Below, in pieces: positions 35,401-48,606 of a stretch of DNA of 64,000 nucleotides. The number at the start of each line of letters is the position of its first letter. Positions within the stretch are counted from its first letter, which is position 1. The DNA is from Hevea brasiliensis. Lineage: Eukaryota; Streptophyta; Magnoliopsida; Malpighiales; Euphorbiaceae. The stretch is taken from assembly GCF_030052815.1 (NCBI RefSeq), contig NC_079495.1, positions 116,538,194 to 116,602,193 on the forward strand, in the 5' to 3' direction. Under the pieces are notes generated by a model. That model made no database searches. It worked only from the letters and a program-made list of their open reading frames with translations, and was not told the DNA's origin. The position numbers and the translations under genes are program-made.

Positions 35401-36059
35401 ATTTTTTTTCCTTTTCTTTTATCCATTTTGCTTATGGAAGACCACAAAAACTTAATTTAATAAATATTTAATTAATTCTTTTATGACATCATTCATGATG
35501 TCATCACCTTTGACTTTTCTAACTTCTTTCTCTTTTTTTTCTATTTTTTTTATTAGTTCTTTAATTTAATTCTCGATTCCGAAATTTTCTTTTCTCCAAT
35601 TTTATTTGACAGTTAGGTCAGGAGTCAGCTCTCGGGGTCAATTGACCAAATTGCCCCTCGCCGGTTCATCCCGGTTTGCAAATAATTCAATATTTCTTCC
35701 GGCTCCCTTACCTAATTATTTGACTGACTTAACAGTTCTTTTTCGTGATTTTCTCTTTTCCATTGTGTTCATAAGGATCTTAAGGACCGCAGTGTCACTT
35801 TTTACGGTTTGAAATTTGAGTTTAAAACGACTTCGCAGTCGTTCCCGAGGAGGTCACTCATCGCTGTGACTCTCGGCTCGTTTAACCTCTTATGTTCTGT
35901 TTTTCTTATTTATAGTTAACTAATTAAACATTACTAATTATTTGTGTTTATGGCTTCTCAAATTGTCTTAAGTGTGGTCCTAATCCCATTAATTGTCCGG
36001 ACCGACACCGATCACCGGAACAGTGAAATATACCAGGCTATACCAATAGGGGTGTTACA
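32428..36059 (-). repeat. Chromovirus 3' LTR (left), 3632 bp
   Basis: TGTCACACCTTACCCC...GGGGTGTTACA. It aligns closely to 44938-48601, with few substitutions and a few indels (near 34575 and 34795). It contains many TTGACC/GGTCAA words at 34000-34900. Open stretches such as 34559-34966 are chance. Confidence 0.92.
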
Positions 36060-36083
36060 ATTCTCCCCCCCCCCCCCCCTTAA
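36060..36083 (-). other. Polypurine tract with G15 run
   Basis: The plus strand has 15 C at 36065-36079, i.e. a run of 15 G followed by AGAAT on the minus strand, abutting the 3' LTR. It is the expected plus-strand primer, unusually homopolymeric. The run length may be imprecise in sequencing. Confidence 0.75.
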
Positions 36084-36114
36084 ATAAATTTCGTCTCGAA
36101 ATTTTTACCTGGTA

Positions 36115-37490
36115 TCAATCTCTGAACAGCTGTGGGTGTTGTCTCCTCATGTCCTTCTCTCGTTCCCAAGTAGCCTCTTGGCCCGAATGATGGTTCCACA
36201 GCACTTTTACCAACGGTATCTGCTTATTCCGTAGCTACTTCACCTCATAAGCCAGAATCTTTATGGGTTCTTCTTCATATGTGAGGTTTGGATTCACTTC
36301 TATTTCTTCTACTGGTAGTACATGAGATGGGTCTGATCGGTACCTCCTCAACATAGACACATGGAAGACATTATGTATCTTCTCCAACTCTGGAGGTAGT
36401 GCCAATCGATATGCCAAAGGACCCACTCTTCCAAGAACCTCATATGGCCCAATAAAACGAGGACTTAGTTTCCCCTTTCTGCCGAATCTCATAATCCTCT
36501 TCCAAGGAGAAACCTTGAGGAAAACTTTCTCACCCACTGCATACTCAATATCCCTTCTTTTCAAATCAATGTAGGACTTCTGACGGTCTGATGCAGTCTT
36601 AAGTCGATCTCGAATCACCCTGATTTTCTCTTCAGTTTGTTGAACAATTTCGGGTCCAATCATTTTTCTTTCACCCACGTCATCCCAACACAACGGGGTT
36701 CTACATTTCCTGCCATACAAAGCTTCATATGGAGGCATCCCAATGCTTGATTGGTAGCTGTTGTTGTAAGCAAACTCAATCAAAGGCAAGTGTGTATCCC
36801 AACTACCCTCAAACTCAATCACACAAGCCCGTAGCATGTCCTCCAAGATCTGAATTACCCTCTCAGACTGGCCATCTGTCTGTGGGTGGAATGCAGTACT
36901 GAAGTTCAATCTAGTTCCTAGGGCTCTCTGAAGACTACCCCAGAATCTAGAAGTGAACCTAGGATCTCTGTCTGATACAATGGATACTGGCACTCCATGC
37001 AGTCTCACAATCTCATCAATGTACAACCTGGCCAATCTGTCCAAACTGTAGTCCATCCGGACTGGCAGAAAATGAGCAGACTTAGTCAGTCTGTCGATAA
37101 TGACCCATACTGCATCATGACTCTTCTGTGTCCGCGGAAGTCCCATTACAAAATCCATTGTTATTCTTTCCCATTTCCATTAAAGATCGGTAGTGGATGT
37201 AACAACCCAGTGGGTACTTGATGCTCTGCCTTTACTTGCTGACAAGTTAGGCATTTGGACACAAACTCTGCCACATCTCTCTTCATACCCATCCACCAGT
37301 AATGCTCCTTTAGCCCTCTATACATTTTTGTACCACCAGGGTGCATGGCAAAAGGAGACTCATGTGCTTCCTTCAAAATGATCTGCCTCAAATCAACATC
37401 ATTAGGAACACACATTCTGCCTTGGTGTTGCAGTAAACCATCATCTCTAATTGAGAACTCTGGTTTCTTACCCTGCTGGACTTCTTTCAT
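36115..37490 (-). pseudogene. Chromovirus integrase with chromodomain-like tail
   Basis: The zinc-binding part (37490-37161) has HESPFAMHPGGTKMY and VSKCLTCQQVK. A 1-nt loss at about 37170-37185 shifts the frame before WKWERITMDF. The catalytic core has Asp in MDFVMGLP, Asp in IVSDRDPRF and Glu in QTDGQSERVIQILED, followed by the GPY segment (FIGPYEVLGRVGPLAYRLAL). The frame ends at an in-frame TAG (36235-36237). Beyond it the same frame continues for about 39 residues (LRNKQIPLVKVLWNHH, then QEATWE) to a TGA at 36115. This tail is the chromodomain-like region that targets such elements to heterochromatin. Confidence 0.88.
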
Positions 37491-37494
37491 GACC

Positions 37495-39046
37495 GATACC
37501 TTTCATCATTACGAGCGCCATTACGATCGATCAATCAACACCGGCTGTACATGCCATGCAATCGCTGCGCCGCCCATCATCATTAATCTCTAAACTGGCA
37601 TGTAATAACCTCAACTCATGTACCAAAGACAAAGGAGTAACCCGTAGACTTGCCATAGTCTTACGACTTAGGGCATCAGCCACAACATTAGCTTTCCCTG
37701 GCTGATAGTCTATCAGACAATCATAGTCTTTTATCAACTTTAACCATCTCCTCTGTCTCAAATTCAACTCTTTCTGGGTGCCCAAATACTTCAAACTCTT
37801 ATGATCTGTGTAAATGTAACACTTTTCCCCATACAAATAATGTCTCCAGATCTTAAGAGCAAACACAATGGCTGCAAGTTCCAAATCATGTGTTGGATAA
37901 TTCCTCTCATGCGGTTTCAGCTGGCGTGATGCATAGGCAATGACATTTCGATCTTGCATCAACACACAACCTAACCCATTGTGAGAAGTATCGCTGTAAA
38001 CTATATATTCTTTACTCAGTGTGGGTAAAGTTAGGACTGGAGCCTCTGTCAAACATCTCTCCAATTCATCAAAACTTTGCTGGCATTTGTCCGTCCACTG
38101 AAATTTTACATCCTTTCTAAGTAGCTTGGTCGATGGAGATGCCAACATGGAGAATCCCTTCACAAATCGACGGTAGTATCCAGCTAACCCCAGAAAACTG
38201 CGAATCTCTGTGACATTTCTGGGTGGCTTCCAATTAAGGACAGCTTCAATTTTGCTAGGATCTACCTTAATGCCCTCTTCTGATACTACATGCCCCAAAA
38301 AGGATATCTCCTTCAGCCAAAATTCACACTTCGACAATTTGGCATATAGCTGTTTCTCCCTTAAAGTTTGCAGTATAATCCGCAGATGTCTATCATGCTC
38401 TTCTGCATTCCTCGAATAGACCAATATATCATCTATGAATACCACAACAAACTGGTCGAGGTATGGTCTGAAGACAGTGTTCATCAGATCCATAAAAGCA
38501 GCCGGAGCATTAGTTAACCCGAATGGCATGACCAAGAACTCATAATGGCCATAGTGGGTTCTGAAGGCAGTTTTAGAAATACTCTGCTCTTATACTTTCA
38601 GCTGATAATAACCTGATCTCATGTCAATTTTAGAGAATACAACTGCACCCCTCAACTGATCAAACAAGTAATCAATGCGAGGCAATGGATATCTATTCTT
38701 TATTGTCACCTTATTCAACTGCCGATAATCAATACACAAATGGAGAGTGCCATCTTTCTTCTTTACAAACAACACTGGCACTCCCCAAGGTGACACACTA
38801 GGGCGGATAAAGCCCTTGTCAAGTAGTTCTTGCAACTGCACTTTCAACTCTTTCAATTCTGCAGGTGCCATTCTGTATGGTGTTATGGAGATTGGGTCCA
38901 CACCAGGCATAACATCAATTTCAAACTGCACTTCTCTATCTGGAGGTAATCCTGGAAATTCTTCAGGAAATACATCCGGAAAGTCACATACAGTAGGAAT
39001 GTCCTCCAATGCTGGACTCCCCACTTGGGTGTCTATCACATGTGCC
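37495..39046 (-). pseudogene. Chromovirus reverse transcriptase and RNase H
   Basis: From the nested LTR leftwards: [64 protein letters not shown], then an in-frame TAA (38590-38592). The same frame continues with [31 protein letters not shown] and the catalytic [13 protein letters not shown]. RNase H follows with Asp in [11 protein letters not shown], Glu in [11 protein letters not shown], Asp in [10 protein letters not shown] and Asp in VVADALSRK. The connection to integrase (37490-37600) is broken by several small indels. Only one stop separates the two RT halves. Confidence 0.9.
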
Positions 39047-39049
39047 AAG

Positions 39050-42000
39050 TGTAACACCCTCACTGTAGCAATTACGTACATTCTACTGTTTCGGTGACCG
39101 GTGTCGATCCGGACAGTTAGAACGTCTAGAAAAATAATTAGACTAGAGTGAGGAACCATGATTAACTCAAATATTAATAAGAAAAATTTAGTAAAAATTT
39201 TAGAAATAAAATACAACTAAATCGAATGAGCCGGTGCCTAAGCGATGGGTAACCCAGAGGGAAGTTGCGGTTCTCGCAACTAGGAGCCCTAGACCCGGGG
39301 AAAAATTCATAAAATAATTTTTGAGACTCCAAAGAAGGGTCATTGAGGTTCCTATGGCATTAGAATGCCAAGAAAATATTTAGAAAAAATTTTCAATCGG
39401 TACAGACAATTTTGACCCGTTAAGCCAAACGGAGGGCATTTTGGTCATTTCGCCTTCAGAGACGATTTTTGGCCGACTTGTCCAGTTGAGTAAATAATTA
39501 TTATGACATAAAATATGAATTAAGGTTGATGAAAAATAATTTAAAGTTAGTAGAAAAGAAAAGAAAAGAAAAATAAAGAAAATTAGGGATAATGACATCA
39601 CATGATGTCATTATCTTACTCCCAACCAATCACAAGTTAACAAGCATTCTTAAAATATTTAAAAGATACAAAATGGACCAAAAATTATGGTCATCTTCTT
39701 CTTCTTCTTCCTCAAAACGTGACCTCTCTTCCATAGCCCTCCATAAAAATTTCTTGCATCACTTCCATTTTCCCATGAATTTCCACTATAAAACCCTAAA
39801 CACCTTTCATTAAAACTTGTCCATACCTCTTGGGGAAGTGTTTGGCAGCCAAGAAAAGGAAAGAAAGTGAAGTTAAGCTTGGGAAAATTCTGCCCTACAA
39901 GAGGTTAGTGCACATATGTATCTAAAACTCATTAATTCCATGTTAGAGACTTGAAATAGGTAAGAATTTGTAACTTAAATGAATGAAATTTATGTTTATG
40001 TTTACCATGAATTTCGGCAGCCCTAAGGAAGGGATAAGAGTGATTGTTTTGATGGATTTAAAGTGGACTAAAGATCATGATTATAGAATATATACATGTG
40101 GATAATGAGTTAGTGAGTCAAACTAAGGTACCTTGTGTAAATTCTTAAAGGAAATTAGGGTTTAGGGAGTGAAAATTTGACTTGGCTTATGAAGTGATTA
40201 GTGAACATTCTAATGGTCAATTAGTGACCATTTGAGGCAAGTTAATCATAATTTGAAGTGAACTAAAGTGTTATAAACCCAATTGGTAGGCTGCCTAGTG
40301 ACAGCAGCAATGAGGCTGTGAGTCCAGCTTGTTTGGACTGCCATATCTTTGGCTGTGTAGGTCCAATTGGTGTTTGGCTAATTGGAAATGAAACTAGACT
40401 TATAATGGCACAATTTTTCTGAAGAAACCATGTCCAAAAGACCAAAGCAAGTGGACCAAAAGTTGGCCCCAATCCGGATACCCTGCAAACAGGTTCTGCA
40501 GAATGACCAAACTGTTCATTTGGCCATAACTCACTGTAGAATGGTCCATTTGACCTGAAATTTTTACAGAAACAAGATGAGATATAGACAAACAACTTTC
40601 ATGAAGAAACCTACCCCAAATTATGACCAGAACCTATACAATAAGACAGTGGCAGTCACTGTTCATGGTACTGTAGATTTGGTAAATTCTGCAGATTTGA
40701 AATCCGGCCAGCTGTAGTTTTTGGACCATATCTGGAGCTAAAAAACTCCAAATGGAGTGATTCACAAAAGGAAATTTAACTACACAAAATAAGGAACAAC
40801 TTTCATGTTTACCATTTCCTCAAATTTCCACTGTAACAGTCCCTAATAGAACAGTAAACTTATGGTACAAAAACTAAAAATTCTGTCCAATTAACATTAA
40901 GCTTGGAAATGGTGTTGGCAACCAATACCAACAAATTTTGAATGCAAAATGTGGTATTTTGGAGAACTTAGGTTCAATAAATTTATTATGTGTTAAAAAG
41001 TCAACATTTTGGTTGACTAGTAAGGTGAATAGTAATCAAAATGATTAGCAAACTAATATGAAGACCTAGAACCAATTCTAAGCTTAAATGCTTAGAATTG
41101 TATGACAAATGTGGACTATGCATCCTAATCAAAAATTGTTAAAAAGAAATTAAGGCCATAAATTTGAAATCCATGAAATATTCATGGATTACTTGAAACA
41201 TGAAAAATAAGTCACCTAATTGATGTGAATAGATAGTTAGGGCTTATATGCCCATCACAAATGGAATTCATAAAATATTAGTAACTCAACTTGAAATATA
41301 AAATTTGTAATTACGTAAGTAGATTCTTAAATGTGTAAATGAGAAAGGAAAAATGTTTTGAATACAATGGTACATGTGAACCATTGTTTAGAATTGTGAT
41401 CAATATGAATAACATAATGAATGAATAAATGAACTATATTAATGTATGAATGAGACATTAGTTCTCATTATTATAGAAAGGAGAAGTATTTTGAGTACAA
41501 TGGTATAAAAGGATAATTGATGTGAATTGTGATCATATAAATGATCAAATGAATACATGAATTATAATTGAAATTTATCATGAAATAATGAATTCATAAA
41601 ACACAATATATTAATATTTAATGATATTATGTGCCCTTGTATTGCCTAGACACGTGTGTCAGATTGGATAGATTGGCATGCCAATAGGGTATTGTTTTAG
41701 CAGTACTGCAAAAGACTTTATGCCTATATTTATGGCTTTGTGCCCGTATTCATGGCTTTATGCCCGCATTCATGGCATTATGCCAACATTCATGGCTTTT
41801 ATGCCTGATTATGTGTATCATGGCTTTTTAGCCATACTGACTGCATACGTGGTTGACGTTCTGCGTCCCATGGTATAACGGCCCGAGGCACTGCGGTGTC
41901 CTATGCCAACGACCTGTTATCCAGTTTAGTCAGCCTGTCATAGGTTACTTGGGCAGTGTAATTTATTGAAACAAATTAAGACTATTAGTAATTAAAAATA

Positions 42001-43054
42001 TTAGAAATCAAATAAATGAGTTAATAAGACTTCAAAAGAATTAGTTACAATTATGAAATGATCCAAACCACATAAAAATTGTTAAGTAAAATGATAAAAG
42101 AGTTGCAAAAATAGGTATAACTTAACTAAATATTTTAAATGTACCTTCTATTGCCATATAAATATAAACTGAGTATTTTTATTAATTCTATATGTTGTAC
42201 ATTATCACTGTGAATTTCGGAATTAAACGCTTCCAAAGCGAAACAAATGAGAATAAAAGATAATTAATTTTAGACACATTGTATTAAATTAAATTGATTC
42301 TTAAATATTCAAATTATGCTTCGTTCTTTCTTTATTTGTATATTTTATTTTCTTGTTCTATTATTGCACCACTAAGCAGAAATGCTTAGCGCGATGGATT
42401 TGTTTCCTCGCGCAGGTACTTTGACTAAGATTTTTGGAGTCCAGATCTGCAAAAGTGGCTGGAGTATTCAAGGTTGTCACCTCCTCAGCAATGCATGTAG
42501 ATAGGGCCCATATAGATCATATTTTGTATTTAGTATAAAATGCTAGATATTGTATTATAATGTAGATTATGAGCAGGTAATTAATAGAAATGTAATGTAA
42601 TTTAATAAATTAGCTTTTTCATATGTAATTAATTTATATATCATGTAAATTATGAAATTATGTAAATTAAAGAAATTTGAAAATTTTACTTATGTGATTT
42701 GAGCATGAATGAGATGGATTCGAAGACAGATTTGAAATATATAGATAATGCATGGAAATGAATATGAAATTGAGATATATGAATGAGATGTGAATTATGA
42801 GATGGTTATGAAAATAATTGATGAGATTTTATTTGTAAAATATTATTGAAACTTTCAAACAGGTAAATAGTAAAATACGTCAATTGGTAATAAAATAGGG
42901 GAAACTTCGCTGGTTTCTCCGTCGAAAAATAATTAATATTAAAATATAACGAGATCAAAATATGAAAGGAATAAAGTAAGATAAGATAGGGTGCTCCGGC
43001 ACTGAATGTAGCATACTTTGCTCGGCTACACTGTAGTCGGGTGAGGGGTGTTAC
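39050..43054. mobile_element. Nested solo LTR of about 4.0 kb inside pol
   Basis: It begins TGTAACACCCTCACTG and ends GAGGGGTGTTAC. CAAGT (39046-39050) recurs at 43055-43059, and CCAAG is an equally good reading. Deleting the insert with one copy of the duplication rejoins the host codons ...CETYL and AHVIDTQ in frame. It is related to the solo LTR at 28420-32101 (shared ends, CGGTACAGAC segment, CACCACTAAGC...CTTAGCGCG segment). It contains no coding domain. If the ends are canonical TG...CA, a terminal CA has been lost. Confidence 0.88.
41690..41830. repeat. GGCTTTATGCC short repeats in nested LTR
   Basis: About six degenerate copies of ATTCATGGCTTTATGCCCG at roughly 24-bp steps. The GGC...GCC ends are mutually complementary, so each unit can form a tiny hairpin. 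Confidence 0.75.
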
Positions 43055-43550
43055 CAAGTACGTCTCACACCCTTTTCTAATCATTTTCCTAGCCAATGCA
43101 GCTGAAATGATGTTTGAAGGCAATAACTGTCTCTCTCCATGTATTACTACGTCACCATACTGAGGGAGACCAAAAGTGACTGTCTTCAGTCTATAGTCAA
43201 TCATGGCGTGATGCTTGGCTAACCAATCCATGCCCAAGATAATGTCATAATCTCTGAAGGGCATTTCAATTAAATCAAACAGAAAAGTGTGTCCTTGGAT
43301 CACCAAAGGACAATCTCTATATAGCCTATTTACCCTGACCTCCTGGCCTAATGGACTAGTTACTAACACATCATAGTCCATTGGTACACACTGAATAGCA
43401 GTAGAACACATCACACTAGCACTAACATACGAATGTGTGGAGCCAGGATCAAATAACACATACACATCTTGGTCAAGGATGGAGAAAATACCAGCTACAA
43501 CATCTGATGTTTCAGCCTCTTCCCTCTGACGCATGGTATACACTCTGACT
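43055..43550 (-). pseudogene. Chromovirus protease region
   Basis: The retroviral-type aspartic protease motif is LFDPGSTHSYVS, where the usual Asp-Ser/Thr-Gly is Asp-Pro-Gly. It is followed by CPLVIQGHTFLFDLIEMPF and YDIILGMDWLAKHHAMIDY. The frame runs from MYTMRQREEAET to CETYL, where the nested LTR cuts it; everything the open frame encodes beyond 43055 belongs to the LTR. A 1-nt shift near 43550 separates it from gag. Confidence 0.85.
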
Positions 43551-44760
43551 GGTGGCCACTAGGTACTGGCTGGTTAACAGTGCTCTGACTTCCAGGGGTG
43601 TTACCAGGACCCCTACCTCTGCCTCTACCTCTAGCAGCTGACTGTGACCCTATGGGTGCAGAGACTTGGGCTGATCCTTCAGATGTAGTGAAAGATCCAG
43701 ACTGGCGCGGACTAGTGCAATCCTTAGCGAAATGTCCGCTTCCTCCACAATTAAAACATGCACCAGTAGCCTTGAAACAAACCCCACCATGAGTTCTACC
43801 ACACATTTCACACTGCCGAACCGATAGAGCTCCTCGGGGTGCTCTTTGGTCTGTGACAGGCAGGGGTGGTCTTTGGCCAGAAAATCTGCCTCTGCCTCTA
43901 CGGGAGCTAGATCTCCCAAACTGTTTCCTCTTCCCAGAACCACTTCCAGATACTTGTTCAGTAGTCTTTTCAGTTTTCTCTTTCTCTTGTGAACCCTTCT
44001 TCACTGCCCCTTTGGATTCTATCCTTTCTAATTCCAAGGCTTGTGAGATCAATTCAGCAAAATTCTGATGTCTGAAACCCACAACTTGCATTCTCAAACT
44101 CTGCCTTAGCCCGAACTCAAACCTTTTGCATCTGTCTCTGGGGGTGGAGACTAAGCTTCCAGCATAGTGGCTTAGCCTTGAGAAATCTCTCTCATATTCT
44201 GCTACAGTTTGGTTCCCTTGTTTCAAACTCAAAAATTCTTGCAACTTCATATCCACATATGCATCAAGAACCCATTTCTGCCTGAATTCCCTCAGGAAGT
44301 CTGTCCATGTCAGCACAGGTGGCTCAACCAGGCTGTGGGGGATGGTCTTCCACCATTCAAACGCATCCCCTTGCAACAAGGAAACAAAATACTCAAACTT
44401 CAGCTCTTCCGTACATTGCAGCTTTCTGAAAACTCGTTCCATTCTTTCCAACCAGCATTACGCCTCCGGTGGATCCACGGTGCCTTTAAACTCGGTGGCC
44501 CCAAATTTCATCAATTTTTCATATTGGCGGTGAAATGTGGTTGTGCTACAGTCTTGGCATCCGAGCTTGGGGTGGCACATTACCCGCCATTTCTTTGAAA
44601 GAAGCGACCATCTGCTGCATAAATTGAGCAGAAAGCTGGTCTTTGGAGCAGAGCCGGAGTGGTTGACCCACTCACATTCTGGAGTCTTTGGGGCTTCCTT
44701 GAACCTCGGCCTCAGCAGTTGTTCTTCGGAATGATCTCCTCCTTCCATTCCGTTTTTCAC
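43551..44760 (-). pseudogene. Chromovirus gag
   Basis: The core is open from 44451: WLERMERVFRKLQCTEELKF, FEWWKTIPHSL, FREFRQKWVLDAYVD, VAEYERDFSRLSHYAG. A basic Gly/Ser/Arg-rich linker and a CCHC knuckle (CFNCGGSGHFAKDC, about 43710-43760) follow. An in-frame TAA at 44458-44460 separates it from the preceding KLMKFGATEFKGTVDPPEA. Further upstream (44540-44700) the frame shifts again: the conserved-looking QFMQQMVASFKEM is in another frame. The start is uncertain, possibly the ATG of MEGGDHSEEQL near 44748. Confidence 0.85.
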
Positions 44761-44913
44761 AATTTTCTACTTCCTGAGATCAAACACAAGGAGGTTGACC
44801 TCCGTTAGTGCATATTCATGATGTAAATATGTCATATGTATCAATTAAAGATACTTGAGCAGTTGTACTTATCAAAGAAATATTCACATGCATAGTTAAA
44901 ATTTATTGCAAAA

Positions 44914-44929
44914 CCATGCTCTGATACCA
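44914..44929 (-). other. Primer binding site, initiator tRNA-Met
   Basis: The minus strand reads TGGTATCAGAGCATGG, the standard plant initiator-Met PBS, 8 nt inside the 5' LTR end at 44938. Confidence 0.92.
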
Positions 44930-44937
44930 CTAAAATA

Positions 44938-47900
44938 TGTCACACCTTACCCCTCCGTAAGGCATAACATGATCCCGTAGAATACTTAATGAACTACCGA
45001 ACTTCACCTACCGATAACTCATTAAGTACCCTAAAAGGGATTTTAAAACAATTTTCTTACATTTTGGAAGTGGTGAGCATTTTAGTGAATTAAAAACCAT
45101 TTATTCAAAGTTTAAATACTAGTAAAAATTTTTGTCCATTTTAATTTTGCCGTAAATTTTATAAAAATTTTGACAGAGTTCCCTCTGTATTTTGAGAAAC
45201 CAGTTCTTCAAATACCTGTAAAAAGCACTCCAAAAAATGTTTCACATCTCCCAACCTCCAATAATTCACAATTCAACTCAAATCAATTCATTCCAAAACA
45301 GTTCCACAATCCAAATCAAATTTGTCAACTCAGAATATTTAATAATTTCATTCACAAAACATAAAGCAAGAAATTCATATTTACAAATATTAAATTTACA
45401 GAAGAAAATCCAAAATAATATTATTACAATTTATTTACAACTGCTCGACTTTATATTGATACATACAACATTTCCATATTTACATCAAAAATTATCTACA
45501 AGGGTATAAAATAATACCCGTACAAAAGCTCGAGGTGATCTTCAACTCAGTAGCAGCTCACTCCGCTGCTTTCTCCTTGCTCTTATCTGCGACAGCAAAG
45601 TAAGCTATCGCTGAGTATAAAAATACTCAGTGGTGCACAATAAAAATTTAAAATGCTGTAAATAAATCATTCATTGCCAAACATACTGTAAATATTTCTC
45701 AACCACATTTCACAAGTATCAAAGTTCATAATAACACCATTTTATCAAATAATCTATTAAACACAGTTTAGTCAAACAATTTCATAACACAGTATTGCCA
45801 AAGTCATACACAACTTAAGTCATGACACAAAATTTCCGATCAATGCCGTGTTATACACCACGACAAAGCAATCTACAACCCCATTAATAGAAATCAATGA
45901 GGGAGGTGGCTAGCTAGCTAATGAGTACTCATCCGATCTACAACCTCAACTGACAAGCCAGAGAGGGAGGAAAATAAACGATCTCAACCCCATAAATGAA
46001 GGAGGAAATGTGATACTGTCATGCTAAGTGTGAATCAAAAATCCATTTCCAACATTTCATTCAAATATTGCATACAAAAATCAAATCAATTTCCAAAGTT
46101 ACAATTTGATCACAAGGTGGCAACAAAAAAGTTCATAAATTCATAATGCGTGCTAAATCAATTTTTCAAGGGTAAAATGCTTAAATAGGGTTTATTGTGC
46201 ACAAACCTGACTGGAGTCGCCTCTTGGCCTTAACTCAGTCTCTCCGAGCTTCCAAGTCTTTTTCAGCTGAAACACACAATTTCATAGTGTTTCAGTACCA
46301 TAACTTAACATAAGTCCAAAAATAAATTTAACTTCACTTTAACTAGCTCTATTGCGTTAAATTCGACGTTCTCGAAGTTTTTGTGTTTCGGGTTACTATT
46401 CACTATACTATTCAAGTCAAATTGTTGACTTTTTAAGGATTAATAGGTATGGGAACTCCAACTTCACCCACATACCACATTTTGGTCATTAAACTTGTTG
46501 GTTTTGGTCATTTTCTCAAAGCTTAGGTCAATTTGGCAAAATTGCCAATTTTCGGTTTTGGTGCTCCGAAGTTGCACTGTTCCATTGGTCGATCTACTGT
46601 TGGAATTTGACAAAACTTCCTCCATAGAAAATGTTCCTTATTGTCTTAAGTGTATTCTCATTTTTGGATCATCTCAATCGGAGTTTTGTAGCTCAAGTTA
46701 TGGCCAAAATAAGTTTACTGTTCACGTGCACTGTTCATACTGGTATCTTGGGTTCTGGCAGATTTTGATCCAAATTTGGTCAGTAATTTGATCAAGTTAA
46801 GTTCATAATTTGGTCTAACTTTCTTCAGATGAAATGTTCTACTATGTCTTAGGTTTCCATCGGTTCAAGAATCGCCTAAATCCGAGTTTTCTAGAGAGAG
46901 TTATAGCCATCCAAACATTACTGTTCAAATGAAAATCTACAGAGTTGCAGGTTTGGTAATTCAACTTTGCTCAATATTTTGAATGGGTTAATGGCCTAAT
47001 TTGAAGTGATGTTCTTCATTAAAGTTTTAGATCTATATCTCCTCTAACCCCTGGCCAAATTTCAGGTCAATTTGACCTGTCTAACTCGAGTTATGACCAA
47101 ATGAACAGTTACTGTTCATTTGGTCGATTTAATCGATGGCAGCCTGCTCTCATTTCACTTTGGTCAATTGTTTCACCAAGTTTTGGTCAGTTTTTGGGCA
47201 TGGTTCCTTAATGAAAATTGTGCCCTTTTATGTCTATTTTCATCTCCAATTGGTGGCATATCAATTGGGCTTGTAAAATTCTCATTTTGGTCCTTCAAAG
47301 TAGGTTTGGTCATGCTGCCAGCAGCATGACCAATTGACCTACGAATTTGTCTTCTATTCTAACAATTCCCACACATTTCCTTTGGTCATTATTGACCATT
47401 TTTCAGTCCAAAATTGGTCAAAGATATCATTTATGCATTTCTCCAAATTTTGCCTCAAAACCCTAGGCCTCCAAACCCTAATCACACTAAATTGTTGCAT
47501 CTAACTAATTTAAAACATTTAATCATGATCATTCAACACCAATAAGCTCACATACACCTTTAAATTCACCAAGTTCATGCATACACATCCTCAAACCCTA
47601 GTTGACTAAAATTTAGGTTTGGTCCTTCAACAATTTATTTCATTTCATTTTTTCACAATTTATAGTGTAATTCAACTACTTAATTATGAATTTAAACATA
47701 ATATTAAAAACTAACCACTAACCTCTTTTGTTGAATTTCTCCCTCTTCAAATCTTCTTTCTTTCCTCCTCTTTTTGTTGTCAAGATGCTTGTCAAAGTCC
47801 AAGAATAAGAGTTACTTAAAGGAGTTAGGGAGTTTATAAAATAAAATCAAGCTTTTGAAAGCTTGAAATGGGTATTAATGGTGGAAAGGAAATGAGAGAA

Positions 47901-48601
47901 ATGAGAGAGAAGGAGTGACGGGAATGGAGAAGTAATCCATTTTTTTTTTCTTTTCTTTTATCCATTTTGCTTATGGAAGACCACAAAAACTTAATTTAAT
48001 AAATATTTAATTAATTCTTTTATGACATCATTCATGATATCATCACCTTTGACTTTTCTAACTTTTTTCTCTTTTTTTTTCTATTTATTTTTTTCTATTA
48101 GTTCTTTAATTTAATTCTCGATTCCGAAATTTTCTTTTCTCCGATTTTATTTGTGATTAGGTCAGAGTCGACTCTCGGGTCAATTAACCAAATCGCCCCT
48201 CGCCGGTTCATCCCGGTTTGCAAATAATTCAATATTTCTTCCGGCTCCCTGACCTAATTATTTGACTGACTTAACAGTTCTTTTTCGTGATTTTCTCTTT
48301 TCCACTGTGTTCATAAGGGTCCTAAGGACCGCAGCGTCACTTTTTACGATTTGAAATTTAAGTTTAAAATGACTTCGCAGTCATTCTCGAGGAGGTCACT
48401 CATCGCTGTGACTCTCGGCTCGTTTAACCTCTTATGTTCTGTTTTTCTTATTTATGGTTAACTAATTAAACATTACTAATTATTTGTGTTTATGGCTTCT
48501 CAAATTGTCTTAAGTGTGGCCCTAATCCCATTAATTGTCAGGACCGACACCGGTCACCGGAACAGTGAAATATACCAGGCTATACCAATAGGGGTGTTAC
48601 A
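44938..48601 (-). repeat. Chromovirus 5' LTR (right), 3664 bp
   Basis: TGTCACACCTTACCCC...GGGGTGTTACA, the partner of 32428-36059. It holds a GAACAGTTACTGTTC inverted repeat near 47102-47116 that is shortened in the left LTR, and an extra GCCAGCAGCATGACC near 47317. Confidence 0.92.
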
Positions 48602-48606
48602 TCTAC

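Larger units (their letters stand above)
32428..48601 (-). mobile_element. Complete Tekay/Del-like chromovirus retrotransposon, 16.2 kb
   Basis: Its LTRs are 32428-36059 and 44938-48601, with TCTAC on both sides (32423-32427 and 48602-48606). The PBS matches initiator tRNA-Met next to the right LTR, and a G15 polypurine tract lies next to the left one, so it is transcribed leftwards. Gag, protease, RT, RNase H and integrase occur in gypsy order, with a chromodomain-like tail after integrase. A solo LTR interrupts it at 39050-43054, so the original length was about 12.2 kb. The coding region has several stops and shifts. Confidence 0.93.
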
